Notes: a model not told the origin generated them from the letters alone. 64,000 nt of DNA from Polytrichum commune (GCA_950295325.1 OX485803.1:45215554-45279553); one strand, 5' to 3'; shown: positions 1 through 12,507, counted from the stretch's first letter. Program-made: numbers and translations.

Positions 1-2740
1 GTTAAGTTATGATGACATGGCTATGTCTTAACGTTCCCCAATACCTTAAACGTGTAAGAAGAATGATTCCTTAAGAGAGAGCTTGCAGTTAATTTATGAA
101 TAATCCTAAGTTTAAGGTTGAATGACAAAGCATAATTATTTTAATGTACCACCCTTTTGTTCGAATGTACGAAATGTTTATGCGGCCATATCCTTTTCAT
201 CGTTGTTCTTACGGACCCTTAAATTACCTCTACAATTAATTGCATACTGAGTCGATTGTCATTAATGTGGTTCCATTTGGTAGATTAATTTGGGTAAGGA
301 ATGTTGTGTCGTTGTAATACGTGAAAGTTTCAAAGAGTTGTAAAACCGGTCTTCCAGGCACAATCACATTGGTCAAGGAACAATATTATTGTCTTCTTTG
401 CGTAAATGAAGAGACTGTTTCCTTAAAGTCTATGATGGGGGTTGAAAGGACAACATATTGAGACTATTGACTTTGAAAGGTGAACTCGAAGTGGAGGAAC
501 CGAATGGACGTGCTATTTACGTGGTAAGTAAATGTGGTTAAATGGTTTACTCATTGATTTCGTAAGGAAATGAATACTAATGTAGAGTTTTACTATTTCT
601 TTGGGAATTGAATTATTCCTTGACATAATAATCATCATTGACATATCTTGAGGATTAAAATGTATAAGATTTAAGGATGTGCATTTGGAACACTAATGGA
701 AATCTATGAGCTTAAGAGTGTTGTGAGCTTGTGTTAACCGCATATGTGGTTTGGACTTATTGTCTTGAGGAACGAGATGTTGATTACTTTGGCCGATATC
801 AGGTAAAAGACCATTGTCGGACTGCATAACTAAAAAGTGAATTTAATCAAAAGCGACTGTCTATCCTGAAAGGATTACAACACTGACCTTTTCAAGTTAC
901 ATTAAAAGGGTTTAATCAATGAAAGACTATGGTCTACACCAGAGTGCCCTTGGCTTTGGTAAAAAGACAAAAATGGGATACTATTGCAAGACTATTGACT
1001 ATGGTTGTGCCTATGATTTTGCACCGCACTCGGTCCAATTAAAATGAACTCACTGCCAGACTATTGACTGGGAAATTAGTGTGAGGTGTGAGACTGTCAC
1101 ATTTGCATGTACTGACATGGAGTGATTTTTAGAGTTTTTATCCCTTACCCACAAGCCAATTGTCAGTCCTAAACCAAAGTGAAGTGATATAACCTTGTGT
1201 TTTCCCTAATAACTCTTATCTAAGACACCTAGATGATATAGAAATCACCTTTTAAGTCTTCCCTGATTGTTTCCCTGGGTTTTGTTTGTAACCAAAAAGC
1301 TAACTACAGGGCATGTCAACTCTATATACCAATATGGTTGTTGGATCAACAATTTGAAGAACTCATCATGCTAACACTTTTATAACAATGTTGGAGTTCT
1401 TGTGCTAATGGGATTTATGGTCAAAGTGCGAGGTTCACATGTGCTTAGAATGACATTTCAATATGCTTATTCTTCCAATTTCAACAAGCATGTCTAGTAT
1501 TTGAGACTCTACTTCTAAAATACATGCTAAGAATATGAAATCGATCCCCAAACGACTACAAAACAAGAGTATGCTCCTCCCTTCTTAAACTGGTCCCAAA
1601 GTGGTTAAGGTCCTTTTTCAACTAACATTGTCAAAGTTCCATGATTGAAAGTGGATGACTTGTTTAGGAATCATACACTTATGCCTAGAATGACACGATT
1701 GCTTTGATATACACATGATCTTCTTGTGACCATATTATTTGTGGTTCTCCTCTAGCATATAGCCAACCTCCCAATCGGTGCATGATTTTCCCAATAGCAT
1801 CATGATCTTCATAAAAACTACTACCTTTTTATCCTCAAATGGTGTTTATCTCCAAAGAAGAGTTGTTGAGAAAAGGGTGGAAATATTTTTCTCTATAAAC
1901 ATTTTTTTTTTTAAATCACATTTTGAAAATTTTCCCAATATTGAGATTCAAATAATTATATTGAAATATACCATTAAAAAATGAAAATCTCATCATTCTT
2001 GTTTCATGTTTGGTATATGTATCACCAATGTGATTATACATACAATATACAAAGCTTGAAATAAAACATCATCTTTGATGAACTAAATGACAAGTTTCAA
2101 ACTTCATTAACAAATGTTGTTCACACTCTTCACATATGAACATATCATCTTATGTAGTTGATTACATGTCATAGGTCTTTATAAGATGGATGTACCTACC
2201 AAATGTGCATGGACTCTAATTGGCAACTTTGTTTATAATTTTTTCCTTTAGATTTAAAAAAAAATGCTTATACAAAGTTCATGATCTTATATAAAAAGTC
2301 CAACCATACGTCAACAATTTTGTTTCATGAATAAAATGTTTCATAAAGCAAGCTTGCCAAACTCACTTTATAACAAATAATGGAAATACACCAAACCATA
2401 AGGATAACAAGGTATAAAATCCACTTTAAAAAAAACCCAAACTAGCTAGCCATATAAGACAAAGTGACCACAAAAGACGCACATACCTTGTATGCTCATA
2501 CATTTTTTTGTTGGAAAAAAATCATGGTCCCTCCTTACATTGATTATCCCAATTATTGTGTGTTACTATTCAGAGCTACACAGTGCAATAACGTCTTACT
2601 CAAGAGTTCAATTTTACATAACAAAAGTTCAATAAGTTGTTTGGACATTATTATTATTATTATTGAAAAGTAGTAGGTTTGGCTACATGTTGAGTTCAAA
2701 AACAACCAAGGTAGCAAGCCTGAGATTTTGTGGAGTTTAG
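1..2740. other. AT-rich intergenic DNA, no gene seen
   Basis: I see no credible gene here; open frames are short and look random. The only structure noticed is the 12-base word AGACTATTGACT occurring three times on the plus strand, at 461-472, 989-1000 and 1058-1069, in otherwise diverged sequence, which suggests an old repeat. A short ATT microsatellite lies near 2648-2667. Confidence 0.5.
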
Positions 2741-2768
2741 GATGACTACATTTAGATGAATCAAACTC

Positions 2769-3105
2769 GGGGGGGGGGGGGGGTAGTCATTGGTTGGAGT
2801 AGCAATATATGTGCGAACAAATGATAGGGTATTTTAAAAACATGGGGGCAAAAAATTATGAATGGACTTAAGAGTAATATAGGGTATCAAAAATGACATT
2901 GGACATCTTTAAAGTACTATAGGGTATGGAATAATAAGTAATTTGGAATTATAAGTAATGCAAGCCATTTTTCTATTAACTCAAAGTAGAAAATTACATA
3001 ATGATAGCATGTGAAAAAAAAAGAGGATTGAAAGTAATACCCCCCCATAAAATAGTGGTTGTTCGCACCTATATCCTTAACTTTTTAACACATTGCCCCC
3101 CCCCC
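2769..3105. mobile_element. Candidate MITE with poly-G-headed inverted ends
   Basis: The segment opens with 15 G (2769-2783) and closes with 10 C (3096-3105). Reading inward from both ends gives related sequence: about 45 bases in, both strands carry the shared block GTGCGAACAA preceded by TATA, followed by a TATTTTA block and a G-run (GGGGG). This is what a short non-autonomous inverted-repeat element looks like. No transposase is inside. I could not find a convincing target duplication outside the G/C runs, so the superfamily is unknown. The long-TIR element at 55020-59705 also begins and ends with G/C runs. Confidence 0.5.
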
Positions 3106-4190
3106 ACGAGAAATCAAAGGTAGTATTTGGCAATTGCACAGTGTCAAGTAGAGAGGGGTCCGCTTTAGGAAAGCACTGGGCTTTTGGCTGCAACTGGCTT
3201 TGCTTGCCGGACCATCGAATCTTCAATTGTCTTCAAAACTTCTTCTCTCTTTCAAATCTTTACAAAAAAAATCTATCAATAAGTGCTACTCCCTCAAAGG
3301 ATTGTTGCCAACAAAAGACTTGTCCGTCTTTGGACGGTTGAAGTCTCAACCCTTTCTATGCAAGAGCTAACAAACTTCCCTCCACTCAAACTAGCACAAC
3401 TTTGTTTTTACTCACTCTCCTTCAAGCATGTAAACATTCAAGAGAAAACAGTCACATGAAACGCAATTGCATTTTTTATTTCAAGTTTCTTCTCAAAACC
3501 ACACACACACAACAACAACAATGAGCTTTCCACAACAAAGACTCTTGTCTCCTCAACATCTCTTCTCTTCAACCACACATCTCTTCAACCACACATATGA
3601 GATAAGGCCAAAAATCCTCCTCTTATCCTCATCACATGGCTTCTAATTATCCATTGGTCTAAAGATAAACTAAGGATAAAACTAGAAATAAGGCTAAAAG
3701 GGTAATAAGAGTAAACTAAGAGTAAAAAAGATAGATAAGAATAAAAAAGATAAACTAAAAGTCACTAAGAATAACTATGAGTAAACAAAAAGGTAATCTA
3801 ATTCTACTCCCTTTTACTTTCCTCCAAATGAAGGAATCACAATGAAACACAAAATACATACACATGTATATAGTGTACGTATTTACACTACGACAACAGT
3901 CAATTTGGATGATGATTTCTAAATTTACGTGGAAAATTCAAGGCTACATGTATGGTTTAGTAAGGTGAACACCAACCCCACATATACAATAATAAGCAAG
4001 TAAGTGGCCCCAAATTTATATTCCCATTGTAGGATGTGGCCACAAACACCAGAACAACAAGGACCCAAGGGGAGATGGCTATGTTGTTGGGTTATTGGGT
4101 GTTTGATTAATAAAAGGGGGGAGGGTGCCAAGGACCCCCATAAAAACCCTCACCTAAAAAACACACATCATCAATGGTTAACCATAAAAA
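3106..4190. other. Gene-free stretch with purine-rich degenerate repeat
   Basis: No gene recognised. Between about 3658 and 3800 the plus strand is an A/G-rich degenerate tandem repeat built from words such as AAACTAAG and AGAGTAAAC. The rest is unremarkable AT-rich DNA. Confidence 0.4.
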
Positions 4191-4193
4191 AAT

Positions 4194-5779
4194 TCATTCA
4201 TGAAGAACAAAAACAAAATCACAAATTGGGCTTAGAAACCTCTTTTGTTGTATAATCCCGCAAGCCAACCTACATGAATATAAAAGGGGAACGCCCCTAC
4301 AAGCGTTGCCTTCCTTGATAGACAAAGAACCGCCTTCCACCTTGCGGCCATGACTGCGGTTGCCCAATCTCCAGCTAGCACACAACCGATCCTCCTCTAG
4401 AAGGCAAATTGTTGGAGTTGCAAAAACAACGACGCATGCAGGTCCGCCATTGGCAGCTGTTGCGCAAAACTCCTCTGCAACACCTTCAAGGACATCTTCT
4501 TGTAACCACATGTGCTCCAATCCCCCCGCCCCCCTTTCCCCTTGATCCGCATCCATTGCGACAACACAAGTATGGCGAAGAACGAAATCAACTTCCCTCT
4601 CCTCATTGCAATGATCGAGTGCAATTTGTTGTGATTTGAAGTACCTCATGTTTGATACCCCTGAAACCATATCAAAGAAGTTGTTCGATGTGTCTTCCAT
4701 TTCAATACCATGAGGATTCATGGCAATTTTCTGTATATATGTTGCTCTCTTAACATCCATTCCTGCAGATCTTATAGGAATAAGCCATGGTGGATCCAAG
4801 TAATATTGCATGCTCTTGCACATGTGAAATAAAGTGCCGGGAGCATAACATCCAAATGCTTTGTCATTTGAAAATGAGCCCATTGACGAGCCTTTTGCAA
4901 TATATTGCTATGAGAAAGACTCACACGATTGTTCAAATTGACGTTCCCAAACTTCACGTACTCCAATTTCCCTTCTTTCTTGTCATCCATGGACACATTA
5001 CGATGCACAAAATCAAAATGCTCCTTGCCATTGTCCTTCATGCAACAATGAATCATACCCTTGAAGGCGTGCAACCCTCATCCCTCAACCTCTTACACGA
5101 AACCACATGACATGTTGGAGGACTCACATCCCACCCCAAACAAACCTTTATTTTATTGTTCAAAACTGGAAAACTATAAAATTTCCTTTCATGACCATTT
5201 GAAAATGCTTGTGGGTCAATGCACCACCCACTCCATGGAGCACAACCTTGCCATACATTCCTCAAGGAGTGCAATGTCGATATCAATCCCACCCACCACA
5301 ATTGTTGCAAACGCCTCAAAGTGCTTGAGTGACAAACAAGTTTGCTCTTGACCTTGTGATTGTGCAAGTGCACGCATCCTTGGAGCCATAGCAACAAAGT
5401 GAAGAACAAATGCAGCTTGTAGTGTTGTCATGATGGATCACAAAGCAACACACAGAGGATAACTCTTCTAGGGTGTTGGCCGCTGAGCAAAAATGAGGTG
5501 CATGTTGATCCTCTCATACATGAATAAAAAAACCTCGTCATAAAGGAAACCAACAAGGTTGAAAGCCTTTGGGAAGACATACCCACTATAAGCCCCAAAT
5601 GAGAATCTCCGCAAGCCACCTTCAAGCATCACCAATGTGCTCCACTCCGGAACTTGAAGTTTGGTGCCCAAAATTCTAATAATGATTCTAATGTAGTTTT
5701 GATTGTGTTGGTTGTGGTGCATCAACACTACATGACCATAATGACTACTAAAAGGCTGCAAAGTACAAGTTGGGTGCAA
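4194..5779 (-). pseudogene. Decayed coding-like stretch, unrecognised
   Basis: On the minus strand several adjoining open frames follow one another in different phases (5779-5468, 5431-5216, 5409-5053, 5074-4772, 4883-4194), in a segment with higher GC than its surroundings. The pattern of frames ending and resuming in another phase is what an old protein gene looks like after several small insertions and deletions. I do not recognise the product: there is no zinc finger, kinase, transposase or reverse transcriptase motif that I can read. The longest piece, 229 residues, also overlaps plus-strand frames, so chance openness is possible. It could instead be a non-coding GC-richer repeat. Confidence 0.2.
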
Positions 5780-6317
5780 AAGGGTGGCGACCTAAAGGTT
5801 GAAAAATGAAGGAGAAAGTGGTGACACCACTCGCCTTACTCAAATAAACCCTAGGCGACGTGAGCCCTTAGGTGGGAGGATGGGCTCCATCCACAACTCA
5901 TAGTGATAGGAAAAAGTGATAGGTTCCAATTTTCATGCGACTCCACTCCAGTCTAGTCCACTCCACCATGTGCAGATAATTGACACCACCTCGTATCCAC
6001 AAAAGAGTGGAAGTGACACCTTTCCAAATTTTCTAACTTGTGTGTAAATCAATTCACTACACTGTAGCAAAGTGACTACTAGTAGCCGGGAAAAAGAGCA
6101 CTGAACATTATAGAACATAGAATGAGCTTGCTTGGTAAAGTATGACATTCTCGTTGACTAGTTATGCGTGATTCCAAATTGTAACACACACTAATTGGGA
6201 TACCCAATGTAGAAACGAATTAGCTGGACTACTTGCTTGTTTTTGGTTGCATTCTCTTTGTCCATGCTGCTGCATGCAAGTCTTTCGAGTAAAGCCGAGA
6301 GTGATATCTGTAGCGGA

Positions 6318-6400
6318 ATCTTAGCAGTGGACTCGGACCGGTGAGGGTGAGACGCTTGGCTTCTCCTTTCTAGGTTTCGAGTTCAACTCCATATTTATTG
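6318..6400 (+). repeat. Possible tRNA-derived SINE fragment
   Basis: A stretch ending in TTTCGAGTTCAACTCC resembles an RNA polymerase III B box (GGTTCGANTCC) with small changes, preceded by a GGTGAGGGTGAGACGCTTGG-like segment typical of tRNA-derived SINE heads. There is no cloverleaf and no clear 3' tail or target duplication, so this is a weak call. Similar B-box-like words occur at 8720-8740 (minus strand) and 33230-33245. Confidence 0.25.
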
Positions 6401-6597
6401 CTTGGGGGCGGAAATCTGAAAGATAATGAGGATCTGTGTGTGTTTGCGCACTTTGTGGTGGTTGAGCCATGCAAAGGGTTTGGAGTTATGTGGCCATTGA
6501 TTTGTGTTTTGGCAGGAAGTGCTTCCGCTTGCATCCTGCCTGCCCATGCTTACCTTATGATGATGCCTTATGCGTTTGTTACCCATGCTTCTGCGAC

Positions 6598-6830
6598 CTG
6601 ACTGGGTGAGCAATGTAAAACGTTATCTTCAGCTCAGTATTATTTTCTCCAGGAAAGTTTGGGTACAAATCGAAAAGCTTCAGCTCAGTTTCTTGTGACA
6701 GACAGAATCGTTTCTTGAGATTGTATAAGAATATAGTAATATTATTTGGCACATACGACATCCACAACATGCTGTAGCAAGGATTGAGTTTATCTTCACA
6801 TGTGATTTCGAGGGTGACACAGCTTGCATG
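6598..6830 (+). repeat. Diverged repeat, partner at 8146-8320
   Basis: The two segments share a series of blocks in the same order: a GTGGTCAATATAG/GTGAGCAATGTAA start, an ATCTTCAACTCAG-like block, a CATACGACRTCC...CACAACATG block and a CAGCAAGGA block, ending in GGTGACAC. The copy at 8146-8320 has an expanded TTA microsatellite in its middle. A shorter local duplication precedes it: 6470-6560 and 6895-6985 both carry AGGGTTTGGAGTTAT followed by AAGTGCTTC. Class unknown. Confidence 0.5.
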
Positions 6831-6989
6831 TTACCTATTTTGGTCACAGGAATTACAACTCTGGGACTCCCATTCATGCAAGTAATACGGACTTGAGCCG
6901 TGTAAAGGGTTTGGAGTTATTGTTCACCTTTCGCACGAAGTGCTTCAAATTGTATCTTGCTCATGCTTGCTAGTCACAGCTTTCAAGGC

Positions 6990-8145
6990 ATATGCACTGC
7001 ACTCTAACCCTCTGTAATATCACTCCATCTCTTATATCTCGAAACTCCTAGGGAACGGACGTGTTCAGTTGAAATCTCCCTCGTTGTTGTCACATTTCCC
7101 TCTCATATATCATGAATTTTGACATTAAAATAATTCATCAAAGAATGCAAACCACATGCTCGCACACATCATGTTGCCATCGTTGTCATTATTGCAACGT
7201 TGATTTTGTGTGATTCAATAATGTCACATGCTGCACTAATTCTCTGTTATCATGTATCCATGCTCACACTACAAACTTCCTTAATATCATGTCGACTTTG
7301 GTTGTTACATCATGATATTAGGGAGGTTAGAGTGTAGTAGGATTGTGGGGCTTTTAGAACATCCCCATAGAGCCCAGTTTGAGCCACCATGGCCGTTTCC
7401 CCAAGGCTCAAAGGTGGTGGACACCAAGTACCATCTAACACCCACATGTGTGGATGGGATCAAGTGCTATAGACCATTGGCAAAGGAGCCATCTCACACG
7501 TTTAAATTCTTTTTGAGTTATGTTCTCATGCAACATGTCAAATTCAACACCATGGCTAAATCAAGTAGATTGTGTGCAGACTTGCTAGAACGTAATTTTG
7601 CAGTTATTAGATCACTGCAATTGATTTTTATTGTTACAAAACATATGTGGACTATGTATAGTTGTTCATATCTATGATTTTTTTTTAAATCCAAGCTATT
7701 TAACTAGCCCAAAACAATCCTTTCCAAGAATAACTTTGGAGACTTTTGTATGTTGCATATGAATTATTACAAAAATTGAGTTTTTTTTGTAAAATCTTTA
7801 TAGGTTTCTCATATCTATGGATTTAAAACATAATCCAATCAATTTAAATATGCATGACAATCTATCTTAGGCTTTTAGTGTTCAATACTATCTTAGGCTT
7901 CATAGATATGCCAAAGCCTCAGGGTCAAACAACGAGGCTTACAAAGTGACCATATTCTCAAAGTGACCACATGCTTAAAATATTGCAAATTAGTTAACAA
8001 GATCGTGGCCATAAACCATATCACTAGGGTGTAATAGTGACTACGCGAATGGTCCTTTCGCACAACACAAAATTGGTTTGCATCAAAGCCAAGTCTGTTC
8101 TATACACCATAATCATGATAATTATATGTGAACAATGTGCTTGCA
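6990..8145. other. Intergenic DNA, no gene seen
   Basis: There is one 121-residue open frame at 7312-7677 (+), but its sequence matches no family that I recognise and it sits in AT-rich DNA with no supporting signals, so I do not call it a gene. No repeat structure was noticed. Confidence 0.4.
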
Positions 8146-8320
8146 ACCCAACTAGGTGGTCAATATAGCACTTAATCTTCAACTCAGTTTTCCAATATAC
8201 AAAACTTATTATTATTATTATTATTATTATTATTGGTTTTCATACGACGTGCCACAACATGTTGCAGCAAGGACCAAGATTACCATGACATATTACTCCA
8301 AAAGGTGACACTCATGTGAC
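8146..8320 (+). repeat. Second copy of the 6598-6830 repeat, with TTA microsatellite
   Basis: This segment aligns block by block with 6598-6830. The TTA microsatellite at 8206-8234 (about ten units) interrupts it between the ACTCAGTTTTC block and the CATACGACGTGCC block. Confidence 0.5.
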
Positions 8321-8379
8321 ATCCAACAAAATCAGGAAAATATTGTTTGTATATCTAAAGAAGCTCTATATGCGGGGGA

Positions 8380-9640
8380 CCATCCTTGGCTAGAGCTTTG
8401 TGGTGTCTACACAAAGTCATTCATTAGGACTATCAAAATGCAAAGGAGTATTTATTCTACAGCTTGAGAATGCTTATTCTAATACGATTTGACTTTCCCG
8501 TAAATGGCATTTAATATCTCATATTTTTCTAAATAAATAAATAAATAATCAACATCGGACAATTCGATGTGAATTTGAGGCCGTTGGCCCTACTACCTTG
8601 CTCAAGAACGTTCTTGGTGCAGGGTGAGATTTATTGCCTACTTTGCGGTGGTGGGTTCTTGGCTTCCTATCCACCTAGTTAGTTTTTTCCGTCAAGTAGA
8701 GAGAAAATTTCACAGCAGGAATCGAATTGCCAACCACTCCATTCAAAAATGAGTACCTCTCCACTATTACCCGATAGTTTAGGGTCATCTCAGACCTCAT
8801 ATTTGTCTAATGTGGCCCAATTAGCATGAATTGCCCTCAACTTATAGATTGCTTACTTTTACTATAGCCTCTTTGTCGTCAATGGGTGAGATGACATAAA
8901 AACCACAAAAGCTCCAAATGCCACAGAGCTTATGCTTTATGGTTGTCTTGGTAAACTCATCCATCATGGATGAAGGAATTATAGTTAGAACAAAGTCCCA
9001 ATATGTTTGAGGGTTGGTTTATGCCAGTTAGACTGCACTATACCCTTTGATATAATTCACTTAGAACATAAATGTCAAAGGGTAAAAAAACAACTTGTTG
9101 CATTTTTACCTTCCCAATGTATGACTTAACCTAGACAACGCAAAGGTCTACCTATCATAGACATTGACATTATACATTGCACATCAATATGCCCGAGATG
9201 GAGGGCTCTTGACAAAACAAGCCCCCTATAGATTGAGGGTTGGTTTGTTTTAATTGGACCTCACAAGACATATGTAAGGTCATTGGTATCATTATTAGAA
9301 TATTGTTAGATGTACATAGTATAAAACAACTCGTTGTGTTTTCACCTTCCTAGTGGACGAGTTCACCTAAACACCACGAAGAAGCCCTAATCGCCTTGGA
9401 AGTTGGTGTAACCGTAACTTGCTGCAAGTCGACATGTTGGAGGTGGAGGACTTTTGTCTTGAAACAAACCCCTTACACAAATTGAAGGTTGGTGCATTCT
9501 AGTGAACCCCACGAGACTAATACGAAGTCTCTTCTATCATTATTGAAATATGACCATCCTACATAACATTACTCAATGCCGTGCGTTCGTTTTGTGAGCC
9601 TCGGGAGTATAACCATGGGATGCACAACATGTGCAAGATT
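8380..9640 (+). repeat. Degenerate repeat family, related copy at 40660-41000
   Basis: The phrase GAGGGTTGGTTT or a close variant recurs at 9009, 9234 and 9485, each followed at similar distances by an AACAACTYGTTG block and an ACACCACGAAG/ACAACGCAAAG block, giving diverged tandem units of about 225-250 bases. The same vocabulary (GAGCTTTGTGG, CTCATCCAT...GATGAAGG, ACACCACAAAGG) reappears at 40660-41000. A B-box-like word on the minus strand near 8720-8740 hints at a SINE fragment upstream. Non-coding; class unknown. Confidence 0.45.
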
Positions 9641-9649
9641 GAATAATTG

Positions 9650-10560
9650 CTCATTCAACTCTCGATCACTTCCACCACTGATCTGCACAGCCCAAAGTGA
9701 GAGTTCATCGATGTGTTGGGTTTAGGGTTTAGTCCACCTGCTTGCTTTGAGCTCACTACGAGTTTGCGCAAACCACTGTGCGATTCCCTGGTTTCTTTCA
9801 TGGCCGAATAGTTGTTTTTGGCAGCCTCGCATCCAATGTTCAAGACCAAAGTCTTCAATGCTTTTCGAACGCGATTTGGCCCTTCAAAATATACCTCTCT
9901 CAAAACAACCTTTCAAAATGTAACCCCGAATTGGAAATGAAGACGTCACTTGAAGTCCTCAATATAATATGTCCGTCACAAGAACCATCAAGCGTAGGGT
10001 ATTGTCACTACAAGAAGTAGAGTTAGATGATTCACATTGTACTGAAAACATGTATCATATAATTCATGCACAAGTTTAATATGAGGTTTGTATTTCATTT
10101 CTATATTCTTAGATTGATGTCTTGGATTTGACCAACCCTTCAACTAAAAGGCTGAAATTTGAGAGCACCCTTCAAAATGAAACTCATATGAGGGCCGGGC
10201 TTCAACACTACTCCCATCCTTCATTGCTTCTACCACCCTCCACTTTTACCTTCATGACAACTCCCAATCCCATCCCCCTCCCACCCCACCAACTTTTTCT
10301 CCTCCAACCATGCTTTTTGACAATGTGCAGCACCTGAAAGCCCTAGCTCTTGCAAAAGAACGAACAAAGCAAGGAGCAGGGGTGGCACCCTGAAAGCCGA
10401 AATCCTAGACATAAAACATATGAACCTCTGGAGAAATCTTCCAATGTTTTGTGTTAAAGAGACACACGCTCATCCCTTCGCAATTCTTAACCATGCCAAA
10501 AACTAACATTAGTGGATCAACCAAACAGGCACATGGTTTCAGCTAGCTCTCCCCAATACG
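9650..10560. other. Intergenic DNA, no gene seen
   Basis: Only short overlapping open frames on both strands, none with a recognisable motif. A pyrimidine-rich block with many C runs lies at 10215-10310. Nothing else noted. Confidence 0.4.
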
Positions 10561-10581
10561 GCCACGGTCATCTAGCAATGG

Positions 10582-10797
10582 GTGAACAATGTGCCGAAGG
10601 AGTTAATCGTGTTTACTGGGTTAATTAACCATTTCAATCCTCGATTTCTCAATGTGGCAAGGCCCTTACCCACGCTTTTGGAAAGAGGGGTACAACCAAT
10701 GAGAGTGAGTGAGGTTGCTCGGGGTAAAAAGAAGACGACGACCCTCCTCTTGTATTGTGGGCGTCCTCAACTTTTGCATTTTGATCCCCGTACCTAA
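10582..10797 (+). pseudogene. Ty3/Gypsy-like reverse transcriptase remnant
   Basis: The 71-residue open frame reads like the end of a Ty3/Gypsy reverse transcriptase just before RNase H: KELIVFTGLINHF, then FLNVARPLPTLLERGV. Known Gypsy elements have at this point a K-E-L/V-R-x-F-L-G-L-x-N-Y-Y-R-R-F block followed by F-S-x-I-A-x-P-L-T-x-L-L-K-K. The Y-Y-R-R part is already lost. The palm-domain YxDD motif is not visible upstream, nor are integrase, LTRs or a primer-binding site, so this is a short decayed fragment of an old retrotransposon. The start is nominal and not a real gene start. I am moderately sure of the family from the motif order alone. Confidence 0.45.
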
Positions 10798-10882
10798 CTT
10801 AGAGGTGGTCGGAAATTTCACATTTTATTGGCCACTTGGCTAAGGTTGGGTGGTAGATGTTGGATGGTTCACGGCAACTTAG

Positions 10883-11424
10883 GGCCGGTTTATACCATGG
10901 ACCATGGAGGATGATCTTTTTCCATGGTCCAATTTCTTGAAAAATCAATATACAAAGTTTTTGGGGCTCTCATTAGGTGTAAACCAAATGTGGATCAAGA
11001 GGAATGACCATGTACTAAAAATTACATGTGCAATTTTTTTTAATATATCCTCCAAAAAAGAAGTTTTGAAAGAAAAAATCAAGTTTGACCATTCTCTTGT
11101 CTTCATCTTCTCTCCCCCCCCCCCCCCCAAAAAGTGTGTGTGTATATATATATATATATATGTATAAAAACATTTCCATGTTGTGGGCCCTTACATTTTT
11201 CTACTAGAGCACCTCTTTTGCTTCTCCCACCACAAAACCTATTGGACCATATCTGTGGATAATGTAGGCCATAAAATATGTCTTTTGGGGACCTCAAACT
11301 CCATGGTCATTATGACATTTTTTCATTGGTGTAAACCAAAGTGGTCTTGGGATGAGTTCAACAACTAATCACATATTTTACGGGGCCTTGGGACAACTTC
11401 ATGGTCCATGGTGTAAGCAACCCC
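10883..11424. mobile_element. PIF/Harbinger-type non-autonomous element, copy A
   Basis: The left end begins GGGCCGGTTTATACCATGG and the right end, read on the other strand, begins GGGGTTGCTTACACCATGG: both are diverged versions of the ends of the intact element at 55570-56714. Subterminal sequence also matches, including AACCAAATGTGG at the left and GGTGTAAACCAAAGTGG at the right. The flanking trinucleotides are TTA (10880-10882) and TCA (11425-11427), consistent with a mutated TTA target duplication. The 542-bp interior has no transposase. A run of 15 C at 11114-11128, followed by GT and TA microsatellites (11134-11162), lies in the middle. Confidence 0.75.
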
Positions 11425-11429
11425 TCAGC

Positions 11430-11750
11430 CGCTCGATTGCCACTTAGTGGCGGAACACCTCACTTGTTACGTTTATACCTAATTGGTCATTGGTTTGACA
11501 TCTTACTAAGTTTCAATGGAAACTATTAAATAAAATAAAAATAACTTTGGTGCATTTTATTTGCACATACATGAATGGGAGCATGTTCTTCCTTACCTTG
11601 ATCTCTTTTTACCATGTGACAAGGTAGGCGGACTTCCTACTTTCGGGAAGTGGGCTCCTTTAAAAACTAGTTTAAGGGGGGGGGGGGTCATATTTTGGGT
11701 TAATGGGTGCATGTCAACTAGGGCTTGGTTGTTGAGATGCTAACTCAAAT
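11430..11750. other. Intergenic DNA with a poly-G run
   Basis: No gene seen. A run of 12 G lies at 11676-11687. Confidence 0.4.
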
Positions 11751-11754
11751 TTTC

Positions 11755-12411
11755 TCATGTTGGAAGACTAAGTCCATATTTGAGTATGATATCTCTAGCT
11801 TCCTCAGAGATAAGAGTAAGAAATGCAAAGTATTTGGTGGCATCGGGTTTAGTGAGGCTCATGAACTCATGTTGTTTTCTCTCATAGTAACTCTCTTTGA
11901 CTAATATGCAGAAGAGACTATGGGCTTGAGTGTCTCTTAATGAGTCATCTTTGAGGTGTAGATGGAGGTTACAAGCTTGAGTGACAAGTTCGTAACCTTT
12001 CTCTACCTTTCCTATTACCATTTCACCCCCTTCCAATTCCAATGCAAAGGCACAAGTATCTTGTAAGAGAGGCATACCATCAACATGTGGACGTTTGAGG
12101 TGCATTTTGATGATGCATGCCCAATTCTTTGTGACCAATTTCAATCCTATATCCAAAGGATTGGTGTAATCCGTTTTAAGTAAAAATCTCATTTTTCGGA
12201 GTCTTGTGAGGCACACACTTTTGACATGAACCCTATTCATGGTTTTGAAACCCATGTCGAATTGGATCAAAATTTTGGTAGCCTTTGAAAAGGCCCGTCT
12301 CTGGGTTGACCATCTCATGGTGTGGTATTTGGGTGTAGTGTAGATATTGGCCCAACATTGCACCCGGTCTCTCTTTGGGGTAAAGATTTTGGGCAACTCA
12401 TGTGAAGGCAT
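11755..12411 (-). CDS. Unrecognised 218-residue open frame
   Basis: An uninterrupted minus-strand frame of 218 codons with an ATG start, long for this AT-rich DNA. The composition looks protein-like: a basic N-terminal third (residues 1-75, rich in K and R), then a mixed part with an acidic stretch and a C-terminal segment with alternating hydrophobic residues. I see no catalytic motif, zinc finger, signal peptide or membrane segment. I do not recognise the family. It lies just downstream, on the same strand, of another open frame (12508-12840). The two are separated by about 100 bases with stop codons, so they could be parts of one damaged gene or exons of one gene. Being next to a Gypsy remnant and a Harbinger element, it may be part of a transposon or a captured host fragment. 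Confidence 0.3.
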   Translation of the reverse strand: MPSHELPKIFTPKRDRVQCWANIYTTPKYHTMRWSTQRRAFSKATKILIQFDMGFKTMNRVHVKSVCLTRLRKMRFLLKTDYTNPLDIGLKLVTKNWACIIKMHLKRPHVDGMPLLQDTCAFALELEGGEMVIGKVEKGYELVTQACNLHLHLKDDSLRDTQAHSLFCILVKESYYERKQHEFMSLTKPDATKYFAFLTLISEEARDIILKYGLSLPT

Positions 12412-12507
12412 ATTAGAGGGTGTGGAGTTTGATTGCTATGCTTGGTGGTATTCCTAAACATTCAAACTCGTAGTTAGTTTTTTTTTCCAATGGCATTTTC
12501 TTTATTT

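Noticed and set aside
8715-8745. tRNA gene on the minus strand
   Set aside because: A B-box-like word is present but no cloverleaf with paired acceptor and T arms can be drawn; at best a SINE fragment.
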